Of a stretch of 64,000 nucleotides of DNA, positions 11,581 through 22,736 are shown piece after piece. Within the stretch, counting starts at the first letter, position 1. Each line of letters opens with the position of its first letter. This stretch comes from Cheiracanthium punctorium. Its lineage: Eukaryota > Arthropoda > Arachnida > Araneae > Cheiracanthiidae. The notes below the pieces were generated by a model. It saw only the letters and a list, made by a program, of their open reading frames with translations, ran no database searches and had not been told where the DNA came from. A program made the position numbers and the translations under genes. The stretch is from contig JAWZYV010012387.1 of NCBI GenBank assembly GCA_038373885.1, positions 186,001-250,000 of the forward strand. Reading direction: 5' to 3'.

Positions 11581-11817
11581 ATGTGTTTTTACCTGTTTTT
11601 AAATTATAAATGAATGTTCGCCACTCTTCGGATTTTTGTTCTCAGAAAGAGAGCCCTTGCAAAAACAAATAAGTGCAGGTGTCTGCTTCAAACCGCATTC
11701 TTACGCATTGTCGTAATCCCCATTTGAAAATTCCATAACAGATGATTACTTTTGCTAATTGGTCAAGTGGTATTAATACCCAGGGGTGTTAATTCTGCGC
11801 CGATTGTGCCGAGCTGA

Positions 11818-11993
11818 GCCGAAACACAAATTCTTGCGCCGAACTGCGCTTTTAGCCGATTTTTGCGCCGGTCTGCGCCGAATACGTCATTTTGACTCTT
11901 TCAGGGTGCGCCGAAACACAAATATTGCGCCGAACTGCGCTTTTAGCCGATTTTTGCGCCGGTCTGCGCCGAATACGTCATTTTGACTCTTTG
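11818..11993. repeat. Tandem duplication, about 92-bp period
   Basis: Two copies of a GC-rich unit beginning CCGAAACACAAAT and ending ATTTTGACTCTTT lie in tandem, with GAAACACA recurring at 11821 and 11913. They sit just inside the left end of the hAT-like element and so probably are duplicated subterminal sequence. An ORF spans them, but its composition reflects only the repeat. Confidence 0.85.
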
Positions 11994-12173
11994 TTAAATT
12001 TTTGTCACGCTCATTTATCTTTTAAAGCGTGTATGGAAAGCTAGTTAGCAGTAAAGCAAGATTCAAACTGCGTACGAAAGCTGCATTCCGAAGCCATTCT
12101 ACCCGCCCTGGATCGGACCAGCCGGGCTTTGTTAGTAACCTCAATCAGGGCCGGTCAGATAGGCAAACAAGTA

Positions 12174-13601
12174 CCGTAATTTATGGAAGAAACGCCGCGG
12201 CGTTTATGAGTTTAAAAGTTAAAAAATAGTAAGTGCGGCGTTTCTACCGGGTGCAGCGTTTACAATATTTTTAATTTTTTTTAGCCGATCTTCAACAAAA
12301 AATCGAAAAATTCGTTTCGTGATAATTTTCTCAAAAGATGGCGCCACAACCGACACGTACTATTTAGCGTGTGACAGATCACAGCGTAGCGAATCAGAAT
12401 GCGAACCTACCCCCATAGAAAATAGGTTTGATCTTTGATCCAGTTTTGGTGAAAGTCAGAGCACCCTAAAATGGGTCCATGTCCCGTGCTCTGAAGTGGA
12501 TGGCTTCATACATCATACATCCAACCGATGTCTCCCCAATTAAGTAAAAAGAAAAAAAAATAGAAGTAAATCTTTTACATCTACATTTTAGAACTATAAT
12601 TAAATTTTAATGAAGTTTTGAATATATATTTTGAAGGGTTAAAGTTCTGTAAAATACCGCAAAAGTGCACTACCCGCTATTAAATGCACCCGTTTTTCAC
12701 ATGAACCTCTATTGTTCTTAAAATACTGAATTTCAGCCAAAATTAGTCAATGTTGCGCACGGTGCGAGTTTAACCCTTCCTTCCCCCCCCTCCCCAAAAA
12801 AAAATAAATAAAGTTTATCTGAAATTTTTTTTTTTTTTTTTCGCCGTGCGGCTTTGCGCCCTGTGCACTCTATGGAATAAACACTGCCAACTAATTGGTA
12901 TGCTTTAGAAATGCTGAGTGCTTTAAAAATAAATTCCAATGTTAAAAATATCAAAAATAATAAATAAATACCATCAAGAGTTGTTACACAACATTCAGTT
13001 TAAAACAACAATTTGCTGAAGCAAACTCATTACGTAATCAACAGCTGGCCATCCTCGGGGGGGGGGATGTTTACTTTTAACTGGAGCCTCTTCTCACACA
13101 TTGATTGCTGTTTTCATTTTAATGGCGCCTGGTAGTCTGTCCGAACTTTGTGCGGATGCAAGAAGGTTTTTAGAAGTTATTTTTTTATTTCTATAAATTC
13201 GCCTTTGTGAATATGAACATTGATATTTATTTGAAAATAGAAATCGTAAGCTTCGTAAAATAGTGGCAAATACTTTAAAACATTCTATGGGAAGGGGGAG
13301 AAAAAAGGAGATTTTTTTACCGTTTATCCAATTTCTCCCGAAATATATCCAATCAACTTAATAGCTTTTTTAATAAATTAGGTCTAATAAATAATGCAAC
13401 ATATTTTTTATTTATTTATTTTTTGTTAATTAAGAAATTATTTTAGAAAACATTGAATTTTATCTGGCATTGACTTCTGACCACGATCACACCCCCCCCC
13501 ACACACACACACACCAACGATCGCGGCTGCGGCGTTTTTGACGATTTTCTAGCTAACTAAGCTCATTTTCGTGGGTGCGGCGTTTCGTCCATAAATTACG
13601 G
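12174..13601. mobile_element. TA-flanked TIR element, 1.4 kb
   Basis: Begins CCGTAATTTATGGAAGAAAC and ends with the complement of CCGTAATTTATGGACGAAAC, with TA on both sides (12172-12173, 13602-13603). The match continues to about 30 bp with GCCGC. TA flanks suggest a Tc1/mariner-type target preference. No transposase is readable; the interior holds homopolymer runs (12827-12840) and a CA-type simple repeat near 13500. Confidence 0.75.
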
Positions 13602-13969
13602 TAATCATTGCAACGGGCACCGTTTTTTGTTTATGAAGGGGCACGATTTGCTATTTGGAGATGAAACATTATGGACCAATTCGTTTTTCAACATGTACAC
13701 ATGCATTGTTTTTTTGGTGCAAAATAAATCTGCTGTCTTTAAATGAAAATTTAAAGGAGAAATTAATACGCCTTTGATAACTTGTTATTCGAAAAGTTTT
13801 TATATATTCACACTGTTTACAAAAGCGATTCATATGTTTTACCTTTTCGAGCTTTAAAAAAAAAAAAAAAGCCCCCTCCTCTGAAATGGGTAACGATCCG
13901 CCACAGCTCTATGTATATGTATTTTCCCGATTTGAACTGGCACTATTTTTTTCGGGCCCCACCACTGAA

Positions 13970-14140
13970 GCAGGTCACGAGCCGCCACTGGCTGTTATAG
14001 AAAGTGGACAGATTCTATTAACGGAAGGGAAGGATATACTTGCAATACCATTAAAACTATTAGAAGAAAATGAAAAAGCTCAAGAAGAAATTAATAAAAA
14101 TAAAAAAAAAAGAATAAATAGAAAACTAGATAACTTATGA
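13970..14140 (+). pseudogene. Possible transposase C-terminal fragment, unrecognised
   Basis: A hAT-like end (complement of CAGTGGCGGCTCGTGACC) finishes at 13991. It is followed by an open frame reading LAVIESGQILLTEGKDILAI and then a lysine- and glutamate-rich coiled stretch (LEENEKAQEEINKNKKK) ending at a stop at 14138-14140. Charged C-terminal tails of this type occur in pogo/Tigger transposases, but I cannot confirm the family. No upstream catalytic domain is present. Confidence 0.3.
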
Positions 14141-14587
14141 TACTTAATTTGTAATATCATTATTAATTTCTCATAATCTTAATTTTTAACTTCCCATAAT
14201 TCTTAATTTCTCTCAACAGTCATTAAATATTTTTTGTTTACATTTGCTTTGTATATTGTGTTCAAGTATTATAGATGAATATGTAAATATTAGATGAGGT
14301 TAAATTCCTGATACAAAAGCATATGCTATTAAAAGTACACACATTTAATTATTCTAACCATCAAATTTATTTTGTTTTCGATACTGCTTACCAATTACGT
14401 GTTGTTGTATAAGAGGTATAATATTTAGGTTTTCAAAAATCTCCATTTAGTACTACTTGTGATTTGTAATAGAACCAAAGAATGAGATAGAAGCTTTTGT
14501 TTTAAAATTTAGTTTTCATTTTATTTGTGCTCTCTTTTTCGAGAGGAAGATTTCCTAAATAATTCTGTAAAAGAAAAAGAAAGGGAC

Positions 14588-14688
14588 AGGGATTGGCAAC
14601 CTGTGGCTCGCAAGCCGCATACAAATCATACTCATGGTTCTTGAGTAGGAAAAAAATGACTTAACCACAGAAAGGTTGCTGACTCCTG
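14588..14688. mobile_element. Tiny hAT-type MITE, about 101 bp
   Basis: Starts CAGGGATTGGCAACCTGTGG and ends with the complement of CAGGAGTCAGCAACCTTTCT, the GCAACCT terminus common in hAT MITEs. No matching 8-bp flank was found, so the boundaries are less sure. Confidence 0.5.
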
Positions 14689-15013
14689 ATATGTATTGTT
14701 TTTACCAAGTTGCTGATAGCATAGCCTGTATACACCCTTTTTTTTCCACAGCTTTCCTAAAGTGCTTTCAAATAGTGTTTTGCTTTTAGCAAATGGTGTT
14801 TGCTCGCAAACTTTGCTTTTCTTGTATGCATTTATTGTGTTCCTTAATCTTCAATTTTATGCTCCAAAATCATGTTAATTCTGATCTCGAATCTTTGTTT
14901 TCCTCTCGGAAACTATTTTTTTGTGCTCCCGAGGTGCTCCCAAACGGAATTTTTCTGCTCCCGGGGTGCTCCCAAATCGAGTGTTGGAGTTAACATCCCT
15001 GAATACCCTTTAT

Positions 15014-15812
15014 TAATGATCCAGCTCTCCCCCTCCCCGCCATGCTGACATCGATCTTGGAGTTTAGTTGACTCCTGTCAACAACATCTGTTTTACTTTC
15101 AATTATAACTTATCTGTTTTACTTTCAATTAATATAAACTTTGTGTAAAAAAAGGAAAGAGAGTGGGGAAATAAACTGTGGTGACTGGTACATAAATTTG
15201 CTGTCTCCATTTTCAAAAATACAGTCCGCGAGTGGCGACCATTAATTTTGACCTTTAATAATAAGGCCTGTGCAAAGCGGAAGTTTTTTTTTTTTTTTTT
15301 AATTTTACTTATTTTTTTTTATTCTGCCTATTCAGCAAATTGTGTTTGAGTTTTGAATGAGTCTACAAGAATGTAGTTTAAGCTTTGTTTAGTTATTATA
15401 AGAGCCAGGATTTCATCTAATTATGTGTGTTAGTAATCATTTCCAGAATAATTTTACACATTTGATTAATGAAATCTTTCAATTTTATTTCTTTGTGAAC
15501 AATAAGTGTGCATTAGGGAACTGTCAATTTTGTATCTTTCAAAATATTCAATTCAAAAATAATGTATGAAAACTTAAAAGTGGTTTAGTGAAGTTTTATA
15601 TTATTCATGTGAGAATATTTTCATTGTGTTTACTTCAGTGTAAAGGACATAAGGAGATGTAAAATTGAGGTTGTATTTCAGAGGAAATTTTTTATTCCTT
15701 TAAAAATGACCGTTTATTAAATAGTTCCTTTTTAGTCCCTTTTTCTTACAGATGGTCCCTTTTTCTTAAAGGGATGGCCCCTTTTTTTGATAGAAAATTT
15801 GGTGGGAGCCCT
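15014..15812. other. Non-coding stretch ending in a hAT-like terminus
   Basis: AT-rich DNA with a T-run at about 15286-15300. At 15713-15813 it has GGTCCCTTTTT-type subterminal repeats and a terminus reading, on the complement, CAGGGCTCCCACC. The opposite end was not identified; the CAGGGCTCC at 3826 is similar, but its flanking duplication does not match. Confidence 0.45.
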
Positions 15813-16898
15813 GCCTACACCTGTAGTTGAGCGTAAATAGTTTTTTATCATTTTTAATTTCGAAAAAGTTCTTTCCCCGGAGGCTACAGATACTGGTAAC
15901 GTCAAATGTACACAGTGACATTTGGAAAGGTTTCTGTTAAAACATGCTTATATAAATAATCAAGTACATAAGTTGGAGTCATAGTGTCTTTAATAAATTG
16001 TTGAAGCAATTTCAGTTCTTCAAACAAGGTTTTCTCATCAATATCGCTTTCAGAATTTTTTTCGTCACAGATGCAAACTCCGACACATATTTAATAAATC
16101 TTCATCTTCAAATTCTTTTAGCTGATTAATTTATATTGTGAATGAGTTTAAAATCGTCATTGTGTTCTTTGATCAATAGGAACCTTTCTGTAATTGATGC
16201 AATTGCGGTATCTAAGTGAAAAGAAATTCACTTAAAAATTTTCTTTTCCATCGTTAATAGCTTCATCTGGTGCTTCATATTCAAACATTCTTTTCCTATT
16301 TCTCTTCGAATTTCAGGAAAAGAGCTTGCAACATTTAGGTCAGTTGCTATTTTCATTGAAGACGATATGAAATTTTCAAACATTTCATCACTCTGTTGTT
16401 CTTTGAAATACTGTAAAGTAGAATCAAGACTTGGTATGACGGTTTGAATGCAGTATGTGGGATTTTGCATCATCTTGCTTATTACATTAATATGGCTTAA
16501 AATTTCGTACCATATGTTAATTGAACAAATAAATTTAAATGAAAATAATTTTGTTATTAAATTATCTGCTTGTGCCCTACTTTCAATGTCTTTGGAATTA
16601 TCTTCCGTTATCTCTAAAAGCGCTTGTTAAATTTCTTTCAGATTATTTTTAAGAGGTTTAATTGCCTCTACTCTACTTTCCGTTCTAGTTGATGACAGTG
16701 GCTTTAAATTTAAATTTCTAACATATGTTTTGATTATAGCTCATCGTTTAACAGAACTTGAAAAATAATTATACAGTTCGTGTATTATGCTAAAAAAGTT
16801 TACTGTTTCAAATGTCACTTTGTCTGCATCCTTAACAACCAGGTTTAATGTATGGGCAGTGCATGGAATAAAAAAAAAGCCCGTGGATTTATTTCTTT

Positions 16899-18502
16899 CA
16901 GGGTTTGTACGCCCTCAGGGAAACCTGGAAAACAGGGAAAACTCAGGGAATTGATAATTAGCTCTTAAAACTCAGAGAAATCTCATGGAAAAATGTAATT
17001 TTGCTTTAAAAACCTGGAATTTTAAGAAAATTTACCCCCTCTCTTTATTTTTATGACTTTCACCCTATTCAATGGTCAACTACTTCACTAATGAAGCACT
17101 CATGCAATTGGAAATGGATTATACAAGATTAATCATCTATCACTTAAGTGTGCTATTCATCCTAAGCAGTCTTGCTTCTCATTTTGTCTCTGTAGTTCTG
17201 AGCATTTGTGATTGCTCCCTTTTCTCATTTGAGTTGGAGGGGCTATTTCTGTTGTGTACTGTGCACAAAGTTAGATTGTGTAATATTGTTATCACATATA
17301 TACAAACTCTGCTGGTATTTGCTAGAATACAATGTAGAATCTGTTTTCCTATAATGTTAAATACAGTAGAGAGCCAGAAATCTGCACAGCTTGGGACCAA
17401 GGCTTGTGCGGATTTTAGGATTTTGCAGATTTCAGGCCATATAAAAGATAAATCATTATATTTCTGATTTAAGAAAAGGAGAATACGATAATATAAAATT
17501 ACGATACGATTACGATAAAATAAAAACATAGTCAAATGTATTTCACTTATATTTTCACTTTAAATACAAAAGCATAGGAGAAAAGGGAAATTACATGAAG
17601 ACTAGCAAAGCAAATGGTTTCAAAATTTTCTTTCTCTAATTCTGAAAACATGTTCTATGGTGATTTGTTTTTAAATATTTTTTTCTACTTTCAGTTTCTT
17701 TCTTTTATTTATTTAATTTTGCAAATTGTATAACTGTTTAAATAGGCAGTTTAAACAATGACTGTTTAAACTGCATATTTTCATCAGAATATTTAAACAG
17801 AATTATCATTATTCTTGTTTTGTTATAGAACTTAGCTGTTGTAAAAATTTAAGGTATTCTTCTCTTAACTTTAGGATTTTTTTATTGTTATTATTACCCA
17901 AGTTTTTATCATCATCATCAGAATCATATTTATCTGGATTCAAGAAACTTTTCAACAATTTCATCATTGGCGGAATACTGCGAATTTCATTATTTACATC
18001 AGAGAAGGTGTGCGGATTTCGGATGTTTGCGGATTTTAGGTCGGCGGATTTCTGGCCTTCAACTGTATTTCATTGTTTATATATTGGATTGGTGGATTTT
18101 ACTTAGTTCTAAAGAATATGGCAATTTTTACCAATAGCCTTGTGTACTGGCAATAGTATAAAAAAAAAAAACATATCTTGAAACTATCAATCAGTGAAAT
18201 GGTCCCAAAAATTGTTTTTTACTTCTGTAAAGCTGTTGCATAATTTCTGATATTTTATAGGTGAAATTGAATTTAAAACCATGTTATCAAATGTAATCCA
18301 TTGATTTTGCGATAATTGAGGGGGGAGTATAATTTTGATTACCATAGTGCTGTCATAATTTCATTACCTTAGAATGGGACGTGTAAATAAAAAGTTTTAG
18401 TCTTTATCTTATGTTTATTTTTTTTGCGATAACCTGGAAATTCTTGAAAAATCACCTGGAAAACTCAGGGAATTTCATTTTGAAAAATGAGTATGAACCC
18501 TG
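16899..18502. mobile_element. hAT-like element, 1.6 kb, 5-bp duplication
   Basis: Termini are CAGGGTTTGTACGCCCTCAG and the complement of CAGGGTTCATACTCATTTTT. Flanks share TCTTT (16894-16898 and 18503-18507). Removing it restores the hAT transposase frame across the break (KGVQQKIKEINPRAFF), which confirms the boundaries. It contains subterminal CCTGGAAAACTCAGGGAA-like repeats at both ends and a nested TA-flanked element. Confidence 0.75.
17364..18065. mobile_element. TA-flanked pogo-like MITE, 702 bp
   Basis: Termini CAGTAGAGAGCCAGAAATCT and the complement of CAGTTGAAGGCCAGAAATCC are bounded by TA at 17362-17363 and 18066-18067. CAGT-type ends at TA fit pogo/Tigger-like elements. It lies inside the 16899-18502 element, so this locus is nested three deep. 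No transposase coding seen. Confidence 0.65.
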
Positions 18503-18774
18503 TCTTTGATTTTTTGTTGTACTCCTTTATGCTTTCCTTTCATATTTGCACCGCTGTCATAGGCTTAGCCCCTTAAATCTAAAATATTAATGTTCAGTGA
18601 ATTAAGGTATGTCTGTATGAAATCACATAAACCTTGACCAGTACTACTAGCAAAACTATAGTAATGTGATCCAGTAATGAAAGCAGCTTTGCAATAATTT
18701 GAGGTAGGTAGACTGAGAAGTTCCATGGAAAAAATTAGTCTGTAAATTTTTGAATGTTCCTTGTATTCATACAT

Positions 18775-19456
18775 GAATCATGTGCCATGTACTCATACAT
18801 AATCTAACAGGTTTGCGCCTTTTAGACCTGTTCTTTATAAAGTGTTCTTTTCAGTTTACACATTTTGCTTCGTCACCCCCCCCCCATAAAAAAAATGGTG
18901 CAGTACTTCATTTCATTAAAATAAAATAATTCATGTGCGGAGCCCATGAGCTTCGGCAGAATATTTTCCAAGGAGGATGGTATTCAAATCCAGGTATGGC
19001 AAAAGGGCCACATGCCCCGGATGCCGTGAGCACGAAAATTGTAAGAAGAGGGTGTAAAATTGAGGTTTGTCCCATTTGACACCCCCCTTCTGCTACTTCT
19101 TGAACAAATTCACTAATAAATTTTAATTCCCTCATAATTATTGTACTTAACAAAATCCTACCTATTCTTCTTACAGATGTGCTATTTTGAAAAAAAAGTA
19201 AATAAAACATAAAACAGTAAAACTCTACCTACACTTTTTGTGATCCAGCTGATCTTGTGTCGCCAGGGGTGACCCCAGGGTACGTGTCGACCCCCTGCAA
19301 AAGTAAAAATGGCGCCCTGTTTTATGCTCTTGATAAAGTTCTCCCGTTTTTGAGTTCGAAATGGCGTCCCTTCGAATATGGTGCCCGATACAATGCTTAC
19401 TTCGCTTACCGTGTGGGCTGCCCCTGAATTCCGCCAAACCTCTAGCTACAGCCCTG
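18775..19456. other. Non-coding stretch ending at a hAT-like terminus
   Basis: Contains a C-run near 18877. The right edge reads, on the complement, CAGGGCTGTAGCTAGAGG (ending about 19454), a hAT-like terminus. The other end was not located. It separates the hAT transposase from the broken gypsy RT. Confidence 0.4.
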
Positions 19457-19544
19457 CTAAAAATAATTCTTTTTAGGACTTAAAGTCCCACTTTTGGTGA
19501 TACACCAGTATTTTAACACCAGTATTTTGAGTGTTTTTTTCATA

Positions 19545-20890
19545 CACTTAGATGGGCTCAGTTTCAAGTTCGCCCCCTTTAATTTATGCAGCACCTTTTG
19601 GATGTTCTCGAGATGCTCTTCGAAAGTCTTTCCGACGATGAGGATATTCATATTGTCCAAATAAACGAGACATGCTTCGTAGAAAAGTCCTCTCAACACT
19701 GGCTCCATTTGACGCTCTAATGTAGCCGGTGAATTGCAGAGTCCAAAAAGCATAACTTTGAACTGCTACAATCCTTGTCCTGTAGTGAACGCAGTCTTTT
19801 CATGGTCATCGGGATGAATTTCTACTTGCCAGTTACTACTCTTGTGGTCCAGTGTCGAAAACCATTTATTTCCTGATAAAGTGTCTAAAGTGTCATCTGT
19901 CCTGGGAAGAGGGTAGTTGTCTTTGTTGGTAATGACATTTAGACATCTATAGACAATGCAGAACCGGGTGGAACCATCCTTCTTTCGGACCAAAGCAATT
20001 GGCGAGGCCCAGGGACTAGTCGATGGCTCAATGACGTCATCACATTGCATCTCCTCAGAAAGTCTGCTCACCTTTTCTTGCTTAGCAAACGGCAGCTGCC
20101 TAGGATCTTGCTTGATTGGAGAATGGCTCCCTGTATCTATTCTGTATTACGTCAACTTTGTACGACCAAAGTCACCGGAAGTACAAGAGAAGAGGTCTTG
20201 GAATTCTATAATTATTTTCTCAGCAGCGCTTCTCTGTTCTCCGTTCATCAGACACTCATATGATTTAGCTGTCGTTGGGTTGATGTTCTTGTTAATGCAG
20301 GTAACACGAATGCATGTCACCAACACTCCATTTTTCTTTATCACCTTCGACTTGTCCATCACATTTGCTACTCTAACGAGAATGTTAATTCTCGACAAGT
20401 CCACAAGTTTTGCACCCACAAATACTCCTCTGATAGAATCACTATTGCTTGGGTGTTCAAGTGATCCCAACTGGAATTTATTTCTTTCCAATACTGTTGC
20501 AGAAATTATAGAATAATTTCTTGGAGGTAGAGTGATATCAGACTGAGGGGTTATTTGCTGAACAGGGAAAACAGCTTCATTTTAATGTCGAACACAGCTA
20601 TTTCTTCTGAGTATGAATGAAGTGCATTATTCTTAAAGTGAAAGTTAAATTTATGTGATTTTAGAAAGTCCAGTCCGAGAATGAAAGAGTCCGTAAAATT
20701 GGCGACATATACCACATGGTCATATCTGGCATTTCCAAAAGTCCTTTCCACGCTTGCTTTTCCGCACACTTTGATCTTGTCACCTGTCACAGTCCATATG
20801 GTCAGCGAGGGCAGAGTCTACATAGTCTTTAAATTTAATTTCTTAGCCAGATCAGTTCTTATGATGGTAACATTAGCTCTAGGATCAATG
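19545..20890 (-). pseudogene. Gypsy protease and reverse transcriptase, degenerate
   Basis: Homologous to the plus-strand pol at 36328. The protease active-site motif, DTGA in the other copy, reads DPRA here (about 20880). GNARYDHVVYVANFTDSFIL is conserved (20690-20745). The RT continues with VIEPSTSPWASPIALVRKKD (about 19985-20030) and FSTLDHKS. The catalytic box reads YLDN (about 19670) instead of YLDD. Several frameshifts separate the parts. At 19545 the alignment breaks at PSKC and a repeat-like sequence with AACACCAGTATTTTGAGTG takes over. Loss of both catalytic motifs shows the copy is dead. Confidence 0.85.
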
Positions 20891-21099
20891 ACCATGTAGC
20901 ATGGCAAACCATGCACGTATCCCAGTAAGAAGATCCCATTACTGCCGCCATTCACTGAAGAAATCTTCAAGACTTTCAAATGAGGCTTTTGAATATCCCA
21001 CAGCCTCTGCCTGCAATGTCGTCTCTCTCCTGTCTTCGTTCACTGGCATCTCTGGTGTACTGGTGTCTGCAATCTTTGTGACGACAGTTTTTTTTGTAC

Positions 21100-21440
21100 G
21101 TCACAGTATTTTCGTAAATGGCCTTCGCCACTGCACCTCCAACATTTCACTTTTCTTGGCTCTTACTGTACTTGTCACTCCACCAGATCTTCAAATTTTG
21201 TCGTCATTCTGTTTTCTAAACTCTCAGTGTCCGTATCAGCTCGCTCTTGGACCGTCAGCACTCTAACAGTACGACGATATTTCCTTATGGACCGCTGAGC
21301 TGCCTCTAGCATCATGGCAAATATGAGGGCGGACCCTGAGATCTTTATTATATGCCAAGAGCAATGCTTTCTGAATTTCAGAGTCCCTTCAATTAAATAT
21401 TGCACAGCAACTTCTTCTCGAACATTATCAGGATAACTGC
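21100..21440 (-). pseudogene. Gypsy gag C-terminus with zinc knuckle
   Basis: Encodes the nucleocapsid-like end of Gag. YPDNVREEVAVQYLIEG-type sequence (21360-21440) continues the gag part found on the other side of the 4.4-kb insertion. A CCHC knuckle, CWRCSGEGHLRKYC (C-X2-C-X4-H-X4-C), is legible near 21105-21146 in a different frame, so at least one frameshift intervenes. Gag packages the element RNA. Confidence 0.8.
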
Positions 21441-21781
21441 CATAGGCCAGTGGCGGCCCGTGGTCAAAAATTTTAGTGCAGCCGGAAACATATGACCCCC
21501 CCCCCCCCTCAGGAATGGAAAATCTTTGTTACTGAATTCGAAAGCTGGCGGATTAAGCCCTCACCCAGGATTAAAAAAAAAAAAAAGTAATTACATAAAA
21601 ATGTAAGAGATCCTATTTTACTTCTATAAAATGGACATAAATTTCAACCAGCCGCTCCTATCGTCAAAATTGCATTAATCCGTGTCTGATTTGAAGTTTG
21701 AGAATTTTCTTTTGTAATGATAACTTGAGAAGAAAAAAGAAAACTTCCTTATTTTTTATAAATCAAATCAATCCTCTTTTC

Positions 21782-21955
21782 CAGGGGCGTAGCCAGAAAT
21801 TTTTCATGGGGGGAGGGGGTTACGACTACTACAACTCATATATATGTATACGTGTGTATGATAATTTAGTGAAGAATATGCATTTTGTATGGCAAAAAAT
21901 TTCTTATGGGGGGGGTTATGACCCCCATAACCCCCCCCCCTTGGCTACGCCCCTG
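21782..21955. mobile_element. 174-bp hAT MITE, copy 1
   Basis: Termini CAGGGGCGTAGCCAGAA and the complement of CAGGGGCGTAGCCAA; perfect 8-bp duplication CTCTTTTC at 21774-21781 and 21956-21963. Nearly identical in length and sequence to 22969-23142. Confidence 0.92.
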
Positions 21956-22736
21956 CTCTTTTCTTTTAAACTTGCGAATCAGTCAGTGATGTTCTCATAA
22001 AAAAGCGTTGTTTTAATTCAGATATCACATTAATTTTAAAAGCGCTTTAAAATTCCCCATGTTTAAATAATTTTCTCGCTCGCCATGTCCTCTTAATGCC
22101 AGTTCTTGCTTACTTAAAAACAATACTGCTTTGATGGGTAATTGCATGAAGCGTCTATTCAGGCTTACCTTCTTGATAAATTCAGCAATATAAAGTCGAG
22201 AGTTTTCCTTTAATGCGTCAGCAATTTAGCTCCCACTTCTTATCAACTCCTTAAATTTTAAAGAATTTTTTAAATGCTCGATTAAGCTTTCGTGTGTTTT
22301 ACGTGCTCGTGTGATGGCGGTTAATCAATCCTGTCCAGTACCATTCCAAACGGTCTTTTTTATCTCAACAATTAAACATGTCCAACAAAACTTTTTTTTG
22401 TAAATAAAAACTGCCTCATAGTCACGAGAATAGTGCACATCATGAGAAATGGAAGCTACGACCATGCTGAGCCTGCTTTTTTCTTATGAATGGATAATTT
22501 TGGTGTCGGTCTATTTTCTTTTAGTGGTTGTCGTTTATTATCTTCTTTCCATGTGTTAAACGGAGTTTCAAGCAAGACGCAAACTGGATAATAACGGGGC
22601 TCCATGTTTCAAAACGGTTAAATTACAGATTCCAATAACACATGGACACAGTAACAAATAAGGCTAAAAACTTTCAACCTTCCCAGACAAAAAAAAAAAA
22701 AAAAAAAACTATTGTTTCCGTTAGAATGGGCTAGAA

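Larger units (their letters stand above)
8872..11603. mobile_element. Second head-to-head Penelope dimer (copies C and D)
   Basis: Copy C (minus, 8872 to about 9956) faces copy D (plus, about 9978-11603). A perfect 12-bp target-site duplication, TTATAAATGAAT, lies at 8860-8871 and 11604-11615. The plus half is itself compound: a short RT fragment (9978-10219) is followed by a longer partial copy (10222-11583). Same family as copies A and B. Confidence 0.9.
11781..15001. mobile_element. hAT-like element, 3.2 kb, 6-bp duplication
   Basis: The left terminus CAGGGGTGTTAATTC matches the complement of the right terminus, CAGGGATGTTAACTC. AATACC abuts both ends (11775-11780 and 15002-15007). Both ends carry repeated subterminal motifs: TGCGCCGAA-type at the left, GGTGCTCCCAAA at the right. 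A TA-flanked TIR element (12174-13601) is inserted in it. No transposase was recognised, so it appears non-autonomous or gutted. Confidence 0.6.
15830..18774 (-). pseudogene. hAT transposase, ZMYM1/DUF4371-like, broken and nested
   Basis: Transposase of a hAT element. Reading leftward from 18774: STGQGLCDFIQTYLNSLN, then DLRG, an in-frame TAA, AYDSGANMKGKHKGVQQKIK (18512-18580). A 1.6-kb insertion (16899-18502) follows, and the frame resumes with PRAFFFIPCTAHTLNLVVKD. Next come a STRTESRVEA segment and MMQNPTYCIQTVIPSLDSTL. The C-terminal hAT dimerisation motif VSVASGERTFSKLKMIKNYL lies at about 15840-15900. Residue order and motifs fit the ZMYM1-like family. At least one nonsense change, frameshifts and the insertion make it a pseudogene. 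The coding start was not located. Confidence 0.8.

Noticed and set aside
3826..15813. One giant hAT element with CAGGGCTCC ends
   Set aside because: The ends are similar, but the flanking 8-bp sequences (GTCCTTCA and CCTACACC) do not match, so they probably belong to separate elements.
17072..17535. Overlapping ORFs on both strands
   Set aside because: They span the border of the pogo-like MITE inside another transposon; no motif.
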